Shown here in pieces: positions 34,639 to 44,765 of a DNA stretch of 64,000 nucleotides; positions within the stretch are counted from its first letter, which is position 1; each line of letters starts with the position of its first letter. Origin of the DNA: Costertonia aggregata. GTDB taxonomy: Bacteria > Bacteroidota > Bacteroidia > Flavobacteriales > Flavobacteriaceae. The DNA lies in NCBI RefSeq assembly GCF_013402795.1, contig NZ_CP058595.1, forward strand, positions 1,771,501 through 1,835,500. The letters run 5' to 3'. The position numbers were made by a program, and so were the translations under genes. A model generated the notes under the pieces. It did not search any database. It was not told the DNA's origin and was given only the letters and a program-made list of their open reading frames with translations.

Positions 34639-35931
34639 ATGAAGTACGAGCCAATACCCAACAGTTTATTTATAAAAAACCGTAAAAAATTTATGGACAG
34701 AATGCTGCCCAAAAGTATAGCGGTATTCAATTCAAACGATGTTTATCCCATAGGTGCGGATTCCACATTGCCCTTTGAACAGCATAGGGATATTTTTTAC
34801 CTGAGCGGGGCCGATCAAGAAGAAACGATTGTATTGCTGTTCCCGGATGCGATGAACCAAAAGCATAAGGAGGTATTGTTCGTGCGGGAGACCAATGAAC
34901 ACATCGCCGTTTGGGAAGGGGAAAAATTGACCAAAAAAAGGGCTACTGAAGTTTCGGGCATCGAAACGGTATATTGGTTGTCCGATTTCGATGCAATTTT
35001 CTTTGATTTGATGACCGAGGCGGAAACCATCTATTTCAATACCAATGAACACTATCGCCAAGCGGTGGAAACCCAGACTAGGGAAGACCGTTTTATTATA
35101 GCCTGTAAACAAAGATTCCCGGCGCACAAGGTAGCCAAAAGCAACCCTATTCTACAGGAAATCAGGGGAATCAAAGAGCCGGAGGAGATAAAATTGATGC
35201 AAACGGCCTGTAACATCACCGAAAAAGGTTTTAGACGTTTGTTGGGCTTTATAAAACCGGGAGTTTGGGAATACGAAATCGAAGCGGAACTTCTACATGA
35301 ATTTGTTCGCAACCGCTCTAAAGGGTTCGCCTACACCCCGATCATTGCATCGGGCAATAATGCCAACGTATTGCACTATGTCGAGAATAACCGGCAATGT
35401 GCTGCGGGAGATTTGATTTTGATGGATGTTGCCGCGGAATATGCCAATTATTCCAGTGATTTGAGCCGAACCGTCCCCGTTAGCGGAAAATTCACAAAAC
35501 GACAAAAAGAAGTGTACAATGCCGTACTACGCGTAAAAAACGAAGCGACACAGTTATTGGTGCCCGGAACCCTATGGGCCGAATATCACAAAGAATGTGG
35601 CAAACTCATGACTTCTGAACTCTTGGGCTTAGGTTTGCTCGACAAAGCCGATGTGCAAAATGAAAACCCCGACCGGCCTGCCTATAAAAAATACTTTATG
35701 CACGGCACCAGCCATCACATTGGTTTAAATACCCATGATTATGGCGAGCTTAAAAAACCGATGAAGGCCAATATGGTCTTTACCGTAGAACCGGGAATTT
35801 ATATTCCCGAGGAAAAAATGGGAGTGCGTATTGAGGATGATGTGGTGATTCGGGAAAGTGGCGCCCCATTCAATTTGATGGCCAATATCCCAATTGAGGT
35901 AGAGGAAATCGAGGAGTTGATGCATGGCTGA
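34639..35931 (+). CDS. pepP: Xaa-Pro aminopeptidase (aminopeptidase P)
   Basis: Aminopeptidase P releases N-terminal residues preceding proline, using two metal ions. From the ATG at 34639 the protein has 430 residues. I chose this start because the upstream TTG lies inside the promoter. The N-terminal AMP_N domain (RKKFMDRMLPKSIAVFNSND) is followed by the pita-bread catalytic domain. Metal ligands are in LMDVAAEYANYSSDLSRT (two Asp), HGTSHHIGLNTHD (His), FTVEPGIYIP (Glu) and VRIEDDVVI (Glu). All ligands are present. The gene is divergent from the Asp-box operon and alone on its strand. Confidence 0.94.
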   Translation: MKYEPIPNSLFIKNRKKFMDRMLPKSIAVFNSNDVYPIGADSTLPFEQHRDIFYLSGADQEETIVLLFPDAMNQKHKEVLFVRETNEHIAVWEGEKLTKKRATEVSGIETVYWLSDFDAIFFDLMTEAETIYFNTNEHYRQAVETQTREDRFIIACKQRFPAHKVAKSNPILQEIRGIKEPEEIKLMQTACNITEKGFRRLLGFIKPGVWEYEIEAELLHEFVRNRSKGFAYTPIIASGNNANVLHYVENNRQCAAGDLILMDVAAEYANYSSDLSRTVPVSGKFTKRQKEVYNAVLRVKNEATQLLVPGTLWAEYHKECGKLMTSELLGLGLLDKADVQNENPDRPAYKKYFMHGTSHHIGLNTHDYGELKKPMKANMVFTVEPGIYIPEEKMGVRIEDDVVIRESGAPFNLMANIPIEVEEIEELMHG

Positions 35932-36006
35932 AAAAAAGAATGCCTGGGGGCAATCATACACCAAGTGTTTTTAAAGTGAGACATGGCACTATTAATTTAA
36001 ACATAA

Positions 36007-37185
36007 ATGGTTAGAAAATTTATATTGCTTTTTCTTTTCCCAATACTCATTTGTTGCAGGTCTTTGGCAGAACCAGCTGACTATTTTGGGCAAACCACAC
36101 CCGATTCCATTCCGGTGATTTTTGCACCAGATAGTATATCGATGAAGGGAAGATTGGAGCAAGGTGTTTCATTTTCACCAGATACGCAAGAATTAGCTTT
36201 TGGAATATTAAACAAAAATGACTTTAACGGAGAGATATATTATTCCAAAAAGGTCAATAATTATTGGATCAAACCAATCGCATTTGCACCACTGGAAGGT
36301 GAAAACGTATTTCTTCCGTATTTTTCACCCGATGGGAAATCTATGCTGTTTGCAAAAAGCAAACCCGATGCAAACAATTTTGTAACTGATATTTGGCAAA
36401 TTGAAAAGATCAATGGGGATTGGGGTTCCCCTAAGAGATTACAGCCTCCGTTGAGTTCGGCCAGCAGGGAAGCTAACGCTTCTATGAGTTATGATGGCAC
36501 AATTTATTTTTCTTCAAATAGGAATTGCGAAGGGATGGAAAATTGCTTTACTGCTGACTTGTTTTATTCAAAACTAGTCGATAATGAATATCAAAACGCG
36601 GAGCCGATTCCTGAATTCATCTCACCTAATGATGAAGAAAGCGTATTCATCTCCCCAAAAGAAGAATACATAGTTTTTTGTAGATATACAGATGATAAGA
36701 CAGGAATGGACCTATATATAAGTTATCGGGATAAAAATAAGAACTGGTCAGCACCAAAAATTCTTGATGCAACCATTAATTCAAAATATTGGGATAGAAG
36801 ACCATTCGTTAGCATCGATAATAAATACCTGTTCTTTACGCAATTACAAATTCAAGAAAATGAATTGATTGAATCGGATATATTTTGGGTCAATACGTCT
36901 AAAGTGTTTACTCCATATGTTTACAACCCACTTTCTGATGTAAATCTTAAAGTTGGAGAGAAATTTGAAATATCGGTACCGTTCAATTATTACAAAGACA
37001 TTGATGATCCTGAAGTGAAAGTAAGCTTAAATCAAAACAGTATTGAATGGTTGAAATTTGATTCCAAAAAAATGAAACTGTCAGGATTACCTACCGTTCA
37101 TGGAGAATTTGAATTGACTTTTTCTGCGGTTGACAGGAATTCCAACACGACCGAGGATAAGGTTACATTGACCGTAATTAAATAA
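36007..37185 (+). CDS. Secreted PD40/TolB-like propeller with Ig-like domain
   Basis: The 392-residue protein has a signal peptide; CC near residues 16-17 (LICC) may be a lipobox. PD40-type propeller blades follow (FSPDTQELAFG, FSPDGKSMLFAKS, MSYDGTIYFSSNRN, ISPKEEYIVFCRY, VSIDNKYLFFTQL). The last 90 residues form a putative Ig/cadherin-like domain (NPLSDVNLKVGEKFEISVPF to KVTLTVIK). Such proteins bind partners at the outer membrane or outside. It has short gaps to pepP (75 bases) and to the convergent brnQ (13 bases). Function is unknown. Confidence 0.82.
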   Translation: MVRKFILLFLFPILICCRSLAEPADYFGQTTPDSIPVIFAPDSISMKGRLEQGVSFSPDTQELAFGILNKNDFNGEIYYSKKVNNYWIKPIAFAPLEGENVFLPYFSPDGKSMLFAKSKPDANNFVTDIWQIEKINGDWGSPKRLQPPLSSASREANASMSYDGTIYFSSNRNCEGMENCFTADLFYSKLVDNEYQNAEPIPEFISPNDEESVFISPKEEYIVFCRYTDDKTGMDLYISYRDKNKNWSAPKILDATINSKYWDRRPFVSIDNKYLFFTQLQIQENELIESDIFWVNTSKVFTPYVYNPLSDVNLKVGEKFEISVPFNYYKDIDDPEVKVSLNQNSIEWLKFDSKKMKLSGLPTVHGEFELTFSAVDRNSNTTEDKVTLTVIK

Positions 37186-37198
37186 CCCTGTGAAGAGA

Positions 37199-38479
37199 TT
37201 ATTTATTCATTTGCTTTTTCGCAACACCATTGGCCAATATAAAAACGGCTAAAGCAGGTAATACCCACCCCATGCTATATTGTTGTAAAGGAATAAATGA
37301 GAAAGCCCCTTCCTTAAGTGCTAAAGAAGGTATAGCACCTAAAAAATCGGGAATACTAAAGATTATAGTTGTGATTACAACAGCTCTAAAAACTATGGGC
37401 GAAGCAAGCTGTGTCGGCACAACGTTGAGCAAAATCAATATAATGGTAATGGGGTAAATAAACATAAGGGCGGGCAACGCTACCGCAATAATATAACCTA
37501 CATTAAACTGCCCCATGATAACCCCTAAAACACAACCCGTTATTGCCGTTAACAAATAGGCCTGTTTTGAACCCTTGAAAAGGTGCTGCATAAAATCGGC
37601 CGTTCCGGTTACAATGCCAACTGCCGTGGTAAAACAGGCCAAACTCACTAAAACGCTCAAGAACATATTGGCGGTGTTGCCCAGTGTTTTAATGCTGATA
37701 CCGCTTAAAAGAGCGGTGCGTGAAACATCTGCATCAAACTGCCCATGCATTAAAGATCCGGTAAAAATGAGTCCCGAGTAGATAAGCAAAAGGCCAAGCC
37801 CGGCCCACCATCCAGCTTTTCTTATTAATGCTTTTTTGTTATCGTAAGGCAAACTATGATGCCTTATATTTATTGATACGATGATTACCCCACCCACTAC
37901 AACGGCCCCAATAGCATCAAAGGTTTGATAACCTTCCAAGATACCACCCGTAAACGGGTTCGTAAAAACAGTATTTCCAAAGCTTATATCAAAAGAGAAA
38001 ATGGTACACCCAATGATCAATAAGAGAATTAAAATAATTGCCGGCGTAAGTAGTTTTCCAATAATGCTCAAAATCTTGGAACGGTTCAAAACAAAAATAA
38101 AGACCAGTATAAAATACACGATACTGGTTAGTAACGAAGACGTTTGGAAAAAAGGGGCGATAGCGATTTCGTGGGTCACTGAAGCCGTTCTTGGTGATGG
38201 TAGACTAATAGATATAGCATATACCAATAAAGAATATACCAAACTGAACGTAGGCGATACCTTTTTGCCAAAGTCAAAAATGGTGCCTTGTAGTTTGGCA
38301 TAGGCCAAAATCCCAAGGATGGGAACAAACACGGCCGAAAGGCAAAACCCTATGGCCACAAGCCACCAAAGCTCTCCGGATTTAAACCCCAAAAGTGGCG
38401 GTAAGATCAAATTCCCGGCCCCAAAAAAGAGCGAAAAAAGAGCAAATGCCGTAACTAAGGCCTCTTTGGTCTTTAGCAT
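37199..38479 (-). CDS. brnQ: Branched-chain amino acid carrier BrnQ
   Basis: BrnQ is a Na+- or H+-coupled symporter for Leu, Ile and Val in the inner membrane. From the ATG at 38479 the protein has 426 residues and about twelve membrane helices, beginning with the family hallmark ALFSLFFGAGNLILPP. The longer frame would add 40 residues that are not family-like. Other typical segments are DAIGAVVVGGVII and LACFTTAVGIVTG. It is convergent with the propeller gene and monocistronic. Confidence 0.94.
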   Translation of the reverse strand: MLKTKEALVTAFALFSLFFGAGNLILPPLLGFKSGELWWLVAIGFCLSAVFVPILGILAYAKLQGTIFDFGKKVSPTFSLVYSLLVYAISISLPSPRTASVTHEIAIAPFFQTSSLLTSIVYFILVFIFVLNRSKILSIIGKLLTPAIILILLLIIGCTIFSFDISFGNTVFTNPFTGGILEGYQTFDAIGAVVVGGVIIVSINIRHHSLPYDNKKALIRKAGWWAGLGLLLIYSGLIFTGSLMHGQFDADVSRTALLSGISIKTLGNTANMFLSVLVSLACFTTAVGIVTGTADFMQHLFKGSKQAYLLTAITGCVLGVIMGQFNVGYIIAVALPALMFIYPITIILILLNVVPTQLASPIVFRAVVITTIIFSIPDFLGAIPSLALKEGAFSFIPLQQYSMGWVLPALAVFILANGVAKKQMNK

Positions 38480-38697
38480 GTAAATACTATTAGAATAAAG
38501 GCCGTAAGATAGGATAAAATATGACTTTTTAAGACCAATATTAAAAACTGACCTTGATTTTTCGCTCGTTGACCACAATTTTGTCCAAAATGACAACAAA
38601 TTGTTTACCAGCCTAATAAAGATGAGTAATTTAACGTTATAAATAGAAAGTAATACATACTATACACCAACCTATTCAACATAAAACCAAATGATTA

Positions 38698-38726
38698 AGC
38701 ATGTTCTGATTCCCAAATCAGATGCT
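38698..38726 (+). promoter_or_regulatory. Leader hairpin of the zinc-ribbon-like gene
   Basis: AGCAT, three bases, CTGATT, four bases, AATCAG, ATGCT: a stem with a bulge, 24 bases before the preferred start. It could affect mRNA stability or translation. Confidence 0.45.
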
Positions 38727-38750
38727 GTTCAACCTAAAAACCTACAAATT

Positions 38751-38993
38751 ATGAAGAAAGTATATTCCACATTCAGTTCGTTCTGCTGCAATCTTTTCGG
38801 CCACCATTACAGCGTTTCTAAAAAAGTAACGTTACATATCAAAGAGTACAAGTGCATACATTGTGGAAAAGAAGTAACTACCGATGTAAGTGGAAATCTT
38901 TCCGAGCTTACGCCCGAACTTCAAGAAATTAACAGTACGCTCGAAAACCTATACCAAAAAAGACATGGAGCTGCCCAACAGCAGGTAGCTTAA
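38751..38993 (+). CDS. Small protein with a CxxC zinc-ribbon-like motif
   Basis: From the ATG at 38751 the product has 80 residues (MKKVYSTFSSFCCNLFGHHY). It has a CIHCGKE pair and an upstream CC and HH, which could bind one metal ion. A polar helical C-terminus follows. An upstream ATG at 38691 would add 20 residues, but that stretch contains a strong RNA hairpin (AGCAT and CTGATT pairing with AATCAG and ATGCT, 38698-38726), so I treat it as leader. No family is recognised. The gene stands alone between brnQ (divergent) and thiL (convergent). Confidence 0.65.
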   Translation: MKKVYSTFSSFCCNLFGHHYSVSKKVTLHIKEYKCIHCGKEVTTDVSGNLSELTPELQEINSTLENLYQKRHGAAQQQVA

Positions 38994-39164
38994 ATTTTAC
39001 CGGTTCAAACATGAACTGAATTATGCTGTGGCAAGCAAATTCCAGACTATGTCAGTAGTCGGAATTCTAAAGTTATTCCCAAATTAAATGAGCTTTCACT
39101 TATGCTATGCAGTCTTGCGCCCCATGACTGTAGTGTTAGGATTGCCTTTGTTTGGGAATTCTTT

Positions 39165-40214
39165 TTATGACCCGGTTTCAAATGAATTCCAACCCTGAGC
39201 GGTCAACGGTATTTTGGTGTTTCCCCTGGTAATCAAATATGCTCCTTCGGCAGCATCGGTCATATGGCCGATAATCGATAAGTTTGGATTTCCCCTGATT
39301 TTTTTAAAGTCGGTTTGGGGAACGGTAAACAAAAGCTCATAATCCTCACCACCGCTCAAAGCTACCATTGTACTGTCAATATTGAATTCCTCACAAGCGG
39401 AAATTACCGTAGGGTCCAATGGAATTTTATCTTCGTACAAATTACAGCCTACGTTACCGTTTTTGCACAAATGCAGAATTTCAGATGAAAGTCCGTCACT
39501 AATATCTATCATAGCGGTCGGGGATACGTTTAAATTTTTCAGCAGTTCAACGATATCCTTTCGCGCTTCGGGCTTTAATTGGCGCTCCATAATGTAAGAG
39601 TAGGGCTCTAGATCGGGTTGGCTTTCGGGGTTTACCTTAAATACTTCTTTTTCACGTTCCAACACTTGAAGTCCCATGTAGGCGCCACCAAGGTCACCGG
39701 AAACAACCAATAAATCATTGGGCTTGGCACCGGACCTGTATGTGATTTCTTTATCTTTTACCTCACCAATGGCCGTGACGCTAATGAGCATGCCGGTTTT
39801 TGAAGAGGTGGTGTCACCGCCAACAAGATCAACCGTATATAATTTACAGGCCATGGCTATGCCTTCATATAATTCCTCAAGGGCTTCAAGGGGAAATCTA
39901 TTGGAAACCGCTATGGATACCGTAATTTGTTTTGCAATGGCGTTCATGGCATACACATCGCTCAAGTTTACCATTACGGCTTTGTAGCCTAAATGTTTCA
40001 AGGGCATGTAGCTGAGGTCAAAATGCACGCCTTCAATAAGCAGATCAGTGGTAATTACTGTTGAATTATCAATGGATAGTACCGCGGCATCATCGCCTAC
40101 TCCCTTAATCGTTGATGTATGGCTTATCGGAAAGTTTTGGGTCAGATGGTCTATCAATCCAAATTCGCCCAATTTTTCCAGAGATGTTCTTTGAGTATCT
40201 TTATCTTCAATCAT
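39165..40214 (-). CDS. thiL: Thiamine-monophosphate kinase
   Basis: ThiL phosphorylates thiamine monophosphate to the active cofactor thiamine diphosphate. The 349-residue protein has the AIRS-like fold motifs GVGDDAAVL, TTDLLIEGVHFDL, VNLSDVYAM, DLVGGDTTSS and a C-terminal IDISDGLSSEI with SGGEDYELLF. Length is normal. It is monocistronic. A TACTTTTG box at 40226-40219 could be its -7 element but would leave almost no leader. The divergent neighbour begins 73 bases away. Confidence 0.95.
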   Translation of the reverse strand: MIEDKDTQRTSLEKLGEFGLIDHLTQNFPISHTSTIKGVGDDAAVLSIDNSTVITTDLLIEGVHFDLSYMPLKHLGYKAVMVNLSDVYAMNAIAKQITVSIAVSNRFPLEALEELYEGIAMACKLYTVDLVGGDTTSSKTGMLISVTAIGEVKDKEITYRSGAKPNDLLVVSGDLGGAYMGLQVLEREKEVFKVNPESQPDLEPYSYIMERQLKPEARKDIVELLKNLNVSPTAMIDISDGLSSEILHLCKNGNVGCNLYEDKIPLDPTVISACEEFNIDSTMVALSGGEDYELLFTVPQTDFKKIRGNPNLSIIGHMTDAAEGAYLITRGNTKIPLTAQGWNSFETGS

Positions 40215-40286
40215 ATTGCAAAAGTAAGGGGATAATTTTATTGTATCTTTATTTCTATGATGAAGATTTTTTTCAATTGCAATGTT

Positions 40287-41537
40287 ATGAAAACACGTCT
40301 TTTTTACTTGATAGTTGTCCTAATTTCAATAGGATGTTCCAGCGATAGTGGTGACTCCAACAACGATGATAATTTTGATAATGAACAAGCTGGTAATCCT
40401 AACGGATTGCTGACGGCAACCTTTGAACCTTGTGAAAATGGCATGGCGGGAATATACCCTTGTGACGGATATGACCTTTTGGCACAAATTTCAATAAATA
40501 CCTTTGGAGCGACCCTTGGAAACGATATTTGGGGTTGGACAGATACTTCCACAGGAAAAGAGTATGCGATTATGGGGCTGGATAACGGGACCGCATTTAT
40601 AGATATTTCAGATATGGAAAGCCTGAAATATCTTGGTAAGCTTCCTACTGCGACCGTTGCCAGCCCATGGAGGGACATAAAAGTATACCAAAATCACGCC
40701 TTCATTGTTGCCGAGGCCAGCGATCATGGCATGCAAGTGTTTGATTTGACCAGATTAAAGGATGTGCAAACCCCGCAAAACTTCACTGCCGATACCAGAT
40801 ATACAGGTTTTGGAAATGCCCATAACATTGTAATCAATGAGGAAAGTGGGTTTGCCTATGTTGTGGGAACCGCTCGAGACGATGCTTTTCGTGGTGGGGC
40901 ACATTTTATCAATATTCAAAATCCAAAAAGCCCTACAGCCTCGGGCGGATATTCGGAAAATGGATACTCCCATGATGCACAAGTGGTTACTTATAATGGC
41001 CCGGACTCGGATTATACAGGGCGTGAAATTTACATAGGGGCCAACGAAAACCAAGTGATCATTGCCGATGTTACGGATAAGGACAATCCTTCTGAAATAG
41101 CTACCGTCTTATATCCAAATATAGAATATACCCATCAAGGATGGTTTACGGAAGACCAACGATTTTTTTTATTGGGAGACGAGTTGGACGAACAACGTAG
41201 GGGATTCAGGTCACGAACTTTGATTTTTGATTTTACCGACTTGGATGCCCCACAATTACATGACACCTATTTGGGAACTACCAGTGCCATTGACCATAAT
41301 GGTTATGTAAAGGGCAACGAGTTTTTTTTGGCAAACTACAGGGCCGGGGTTCGTGTTTTGGATATCTCGGGCATAGAGGAAAAATCCATTACCGAAAAAG
41401 CTTTTTTTGATACCTTTCCAAGCAATGATACGGCCGATTTCTCTGGCGTGTGGAGTGTATACCCTTATTTTGAAAGTGAAAAAATTATTGTTAGCGATAT
41501 TAACGGGGGACTGTTCATCATAAGAAAATCGGAATAA
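40287..41537 (+). CDS. Lipoprotein with LVIVD-type propeller repeats
   Basis: From the ATG at 40287 the product has 416 residues with lipobox LISIGC. I chose this start because it gives a compact signal peptide; the upstream ATG at 40257 adds ten residues. Repeats of the LVIVD kind (AFIDISDMESLKYLGKLP, MQVFDLTRLKDVQTPQNF, VIIADVTDKDNPSEIATVL, LIFDFTDLDAPQLHDTYLG, VRVLDISG) form a beta propeller seen in choice-of-anchor B proteins. Its stop overlaps the next gene by one base (TAATG), so they form a two-gene operon of surface propellers. Ligand unknown. Confidence 0.87.
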   Translation: MKTRLFYLIVVLISIGCSSDSGDSNNDDNFDNEQAGNPNGLLTATFEPCENGMAGIYPCDGYDLLAQISINTFGATLGNDIWGWTDTSTGKEYAIMGLDNGTAFIDISDMESLKYLGKLPTATVASPWRDIKVYQNHAFIVAEASDHGMQVFDLTRLKDVQTPQNFTADTRYTGFGNAHNIVINEESGFAYVVGTARDDAFRGGAHFINIQNPKSPTASGGYSENGYSHDAQVVTYNGPDSDYTGREIYIGANENQVIIADVTDKDNPSEIATVLYPNIEYTHQGWFTEDQRFFLLGDELDEQRRGFRSRTLIFDFTDLDAPQLHDTYLGTTSAIDHNGYVKGNEFFLANYRAGVRVLDISGIEEKSITEKAFFDTFPSNDTADFSGVWSVYPYFESEKIIVSDINGGLFIIRKSE

Positions 41538-42877
41538 TGAAAAAACTATTTTTCATATTGGTTTTATGTTTCCTTTCTTGCTCAAAGGACAAAACCTCCG
41601 AAGAAATACCGAACAATAAGAACGGTTTTTTGGGAGAATTGGATTGGGTAAAAAACTTTGGTGGTTCAGGTGCTGACACGGGTCAAGCCATAATATCAAC
41701 TTTGGATGGCGGTTTTGCAGTGCTGGGATTTTCCAATAGCGTTGATGGAGACTTAATGGGCAAAACGACCAGTGTGAACGACTATTTGCTGCTAAAATTG
41801 GATGCTGGCGGAAATTTGCAATGGAGCAAAACCTACGGGGGCAGCAAGGATGACCGTGGCCAAAGCCTAATACAGACCAATGATGGTGGTTACGCATTAA
41901 CCGGTTATGCGATGAGTTCAGATGGCGATGGCAGCAATAACAACGGTTTTCATGACAACTGGATTTTAAAATTGGATGCTTCTGGAAATATAGAATGGGA
42001 GCAGAGCTTTGGTTTTTCGGGTCACGACCACTCTTATGATATTATACAAACAGCGGATGGGGGTTACTTTTTTGTCGGCTTTTTAGACATAACTTCGGCC
42101 AAATTAGATGGGTATGATGAAAAAGAGGGTACACTCACACGCCACGGCGTTGGGGAGTTTTGGGCCACTAAATTAAATCCCGGCGGCGAGATACAGTGGC
42201 AAGAGTATTTTGGGGGCAGCAATAACGACAGGGCCCATGCCGTGGTAAGCTCCAATGACGGCGGTTTTGTTATGGCGGGCTTTTCCGAGAGCACAGATTT
42301 TGACATTAGCGACACAAGGGGCAGCTACGATTTTTGGGTATTGAAAATTGATATGAATGGTAAACTGGTCTGGGAAAAATCTTATGGCGGTACCGGTATC
42401 GAAATTTCATACGATATTGCAAAAACCAACGATGGGGCATACGTCGTTACGGGAAATACCTTTAGTGTTGATGCCGATATTTCCAAAAACAATGGGGAAT
42501 CCGATATTTGGCTGATTAAGATCGATGAAAACGGGAACCTACTTTGGGAGAAAACATACGGAGGTTCAGGATTTGATGCGGCTGAAAACGTGAGTGTAAC
42601 CACAGATGGCGGATTCATACTTTCGGGAAATTCCAAAAGTATTGATGGCGATGCCAGTAAAAATGCCGGGGAGAACGATTTTTGGTTGATCAAGACCGAT
42701 GCCGACGGGAATATGGTTTGGCAAAAGAGCTTTGGGGGAACAGGTCTTGATTTTGCTTACGACGCCTTAGAAACCCAAGACGGTAGTATTGTTTTGGTCG
42801 GTGAGACCTCAAGTGCGGACTTTCCCGATATTCAAAATAAAGGGATGAGCGATGTTGTTCTCATAAAGATCAAATAG
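41537..42877 (+). CDS. Lipoprotein with seven DGG-type repeats
   Basis: The 446-residue protein has lipobox CFLSC and seven repeats of about 55 residues, each with the pattern W-x-K-x-F/Y-G-G-S/T, then T/S-x-D-G-G-Y/F, then a G-x-S/N segment and W-x-x-K-x-D (for example WVKNFGGSGAD and ISTLDGGFAVLGFS in the first). Repeats of this kind fold as a beta propeller. There is no T9SS domain. Lipid anchoring and the operon with another propeller lipoprotein suggest a surface complex. It ends near a bidirectional terminator at 43004. Confidence 0.85.
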   Translation: MKKLFFILVLCFLSCSKDKTSEEIPNNKNGFLGELDWVKNFGGSGADTGQAIISTLDGGFAVLGFSNSVDGDLMGKTTSVNDYLLLKLDAGGNLQWSKTYGGSKDDRGQSLIQTNDGGYALTGYAMSSDGDGSNNNGFHDNWILKLDASGNIEWEQSFGFSGHDHSYDIIQTADGGYFFVGFLDITSAKLDGYDEKEGTLTRHGVGEFWATKLNPGGEIQWQEYFGGSNNDRAHAVVSSNDGGFVMAGFSESTDFDISDTRGSYDFWVLKIDMNGKLVWEKSYGGTGIEISYDIAKTNDGAYVVTGNTFSVDADISKNNGESDIWLIKIDENGNLLWEKTYGGSGFDAAENVSVTTDGGFILSGNSKSIDGDASKNAGENDFWLIKTDADGNMVWQKSFGGTGLDFAYDALETQDGSIVLVGETSSADFPDIQNKGMSDVVLIKIK

Positions 42878-43003
42878 TTTATACTGGTTCTCTAGGCTTG
42901 CCAAAAACATATTTGATGCTATGATTTAAAGTATGGTCAAGATGTAATCGTTATGTTTTCATTTTGTGAAAATAAAGGTGTAAAAGTTGAGTTTGCCCTA
43001 TAA

Positions 43004-43033
43004 AAAAAGCGGAGCAAATTTGCTCCGCTTTTT
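43004..43033. terminator. Bidirectional terminator between convergent genes
   Basis: The palindrome AAAAAGCGGAGCAAA and its complement give a long stem with A and T flanks, working in both directions: after the repeat lipoprotein and after the Gfo/Idh/MocA gene. Confidence 0.92.
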
Positions 43034-43058
43034 AATAAATGAATAAATGGGTTTTGGT

Positions 43059-44516
43059 TTACCCTAAAGTATAACCATCCCTGTAATTGCGTTTTACGTA
43101 TTTATTGGCAGGTTCAAAGTTGGTGATTTTCATGTTTTCGGCATCCCACTGTAAACGCTTTCTGCCATAGTATTTTGCTCCACCGCCCCAAAATCCTTTG
43201 TTTTTTGCATTGGGGTCCTCTTCAAAATAAGCTTTTAAGGCCAAGTTCCCTATCAAGATACTTTCAGTAAAAGGCCCGGCATAATCAAAAGGGGAACTGG
43301 TCTCGGCATTGCCATAACCGACCATACAGGCATTAACCCATTGTAAATAATGCCCTTCGGGAACTCTAGCTATAGTTTCCTCCACTTCAAATTGTTCGTT
43401 CAGGGATAATGGCAGTAATCTTGGATTTGCTCCGTAACAATCGGCCATCAATTTTCCTTTTGTACCGATAAAAAGTACACCGCCGTCCCAGTTGCCCAAA
43501 GCTTCGTCATCACCTAGTTCATCAGGCCTTTCTGGGAGCAGGCCACCATCCATCCAACTAACTTTGATAGTACCTTTTCCATCGGTACGGGGGTAGCTAA
43601 GGTGTATTTTACTTGAATTGGGAAAACTCTTGGGGTACTCGGCATATTGAAAGTTACCGCTAAATGAATCCGAAACACTGCATTCTACTTGGTTGGGGTA
43701 CAATATGGGAAGAATTCTATAAACAGGGTCCATAATATGACAGGCCATATCACCCAGAGCGCCTGTTCCAAAGTCGGACCAACCTCTCCAATCAAATGGG
43801 AGATAAGCCTCGTTATAATCACGCATTTCAGCAGTGCCCAACCAAAGGTCCCAATCCAACCCCTTGGGAATCTTATCTTTTTTTGTGGGCGTTTGCAACG
43901 CCTGCGGCCATATCGCTCTGTTCGTCCAACATTTTACCGTATGAACATCCCCGATAATGTCGGTATCGTAAATTTCTTTCATTTTTCTTACACCGTCGCC
44001 CGAACCGCCTTGGTTTCCCATTTGGGTGACCACTTTGAATTTTTTGGCAGCCTCGGTAAGCATTCTGGCCTCCCAAATATCATGGGTAAGCGGTTTTTGC
44101 ACATATACGTGTTTGCCCATTTCCATAGCCTTGTATGCGGCAACCGCATGGTTATGGTCTGGTGTGGATACAGATACGGCATCGATATTTTTGCCCTCTT
44201 TTTCCAACATTTTCCTAAAATCCCGGTAGTAACTGGCCTTGGGAAAAGCCCCTCTGGATTTGACCGCTTGCCTATCATCAACATCGCAAAGTGAAACAAT
44301 GTTTACATTGGGACTTTCGGCGAACGATGCAATATCACTCTGTCCTTTGCCGCCGACCCCAATACCCGCTATGTTTAAGGTGTCACTGGGTGGCACAAAA
44401 CCTTGCCCCCCCAAGACATGCCTGGGAACGATCATGAACCCAGCGGCCGCAACGCCCGTATTTTTGATGAACTTTCTTCTTGATGTATTCTCGTTAACGC
44501 TTTCTTTTTTGGACAT
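43059..44516 (-). CDS. Tat-exported Gfo/Idh/MocA-family dehydrogenase
   Basis: The 485-residue protein has a twin-arginine signal (TSRRKFIKNTGVAAAGF). The Rossmann domain is LNIAGIGVGGKGQSD, followed by VDAVSVSTPDHNHAVAAYKAME-like (here starting DAVSVSTPDHNH) and HVYVQKPLTHDIWEARM with the catalytic Lys in QKPL. The C-terminal domain has GDMACHIMDPVYRIL. Exported members in Bacteroidota act on sugar derivatives in the periplasm. The enzyme carries NAD(P) into the periplasm, as the Tat route allows. It is monocistronic, divergent from the suf cluster, with a terminator at 43004. The substrate is unknown. Confidence 0.9.
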   Translation of the reverse strand: MSKKESVNENTSRRKFIKNTGVAAAGFMIVPRHVLGGQGFVPPSDTLNIAGIGVGGKGQSDIASFAESPNVNIVSLCDVDDRQAVKSRGAFPKASYYRDFRKMLEKEGKNIDAVSVSTPDHNHAVAAYKAMEMGKHVYVQKPLTHDIWEARMLTEAAKKFKVVTQMGNQGGSGDGVRKMKEIYDTDIIGDVHTVKCWTNRAIWPQALQTPTKKDKIPKGLDWDLWLGTAEMRDYNEAYLPFDWRGWSDFGTGALGDMACHIMDPVYRILPILYPNQVECSVSDSFSGNFQYAEYPKSFPNSSKIHLSYPRTDGKGTIKVSWMDGGLLPERPDELGDDEALGNWDGGVLFIGTKGKLMADCYGANPRLLPLSLNEQFEVEETIARVPEGHYLQWVNACMVGYGNAETSSPFDYAGPFTESILIGNLALKAYFEEDPNAKNKGFWGGGAKYYGRKRLQWDAENMKITNFEPANKYVKRNYRDGYTLG

Positions 44517-44703
44517 AGCTACTAAAATTTACAGTTTTTTGAATAATGCTGTTCAATATAATTCAATTATTTGAAAGTAGCTAAATGAAATCGCTAGACA
44601 CCAAAAATGGAAAGACAGGCCACTCGCCAAAAGTGATGCACCGCTAAAATTTGTATTTCATAGGGAAATCCTATTGGTACATACGTTATAATAATGTTAG
44701 GAA

Positions 44704-44736
44704 TTGCCATAAAAAGGGACTTATAAACTATATTTG
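44704..44736 (+). promoter_or_regulatory. suf cluster promoter
   Basis: TTG (44704-44706), 22 bases, TATATTTG (44729-44736). The transcription start should be near 44743, about 23 bases before the first ATG. No IscR-like palindrome was noticed. Confidence 0.8.
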
Positions 44737-44765
44737 TAAACTATTTAGATTAAACCTAATTACCT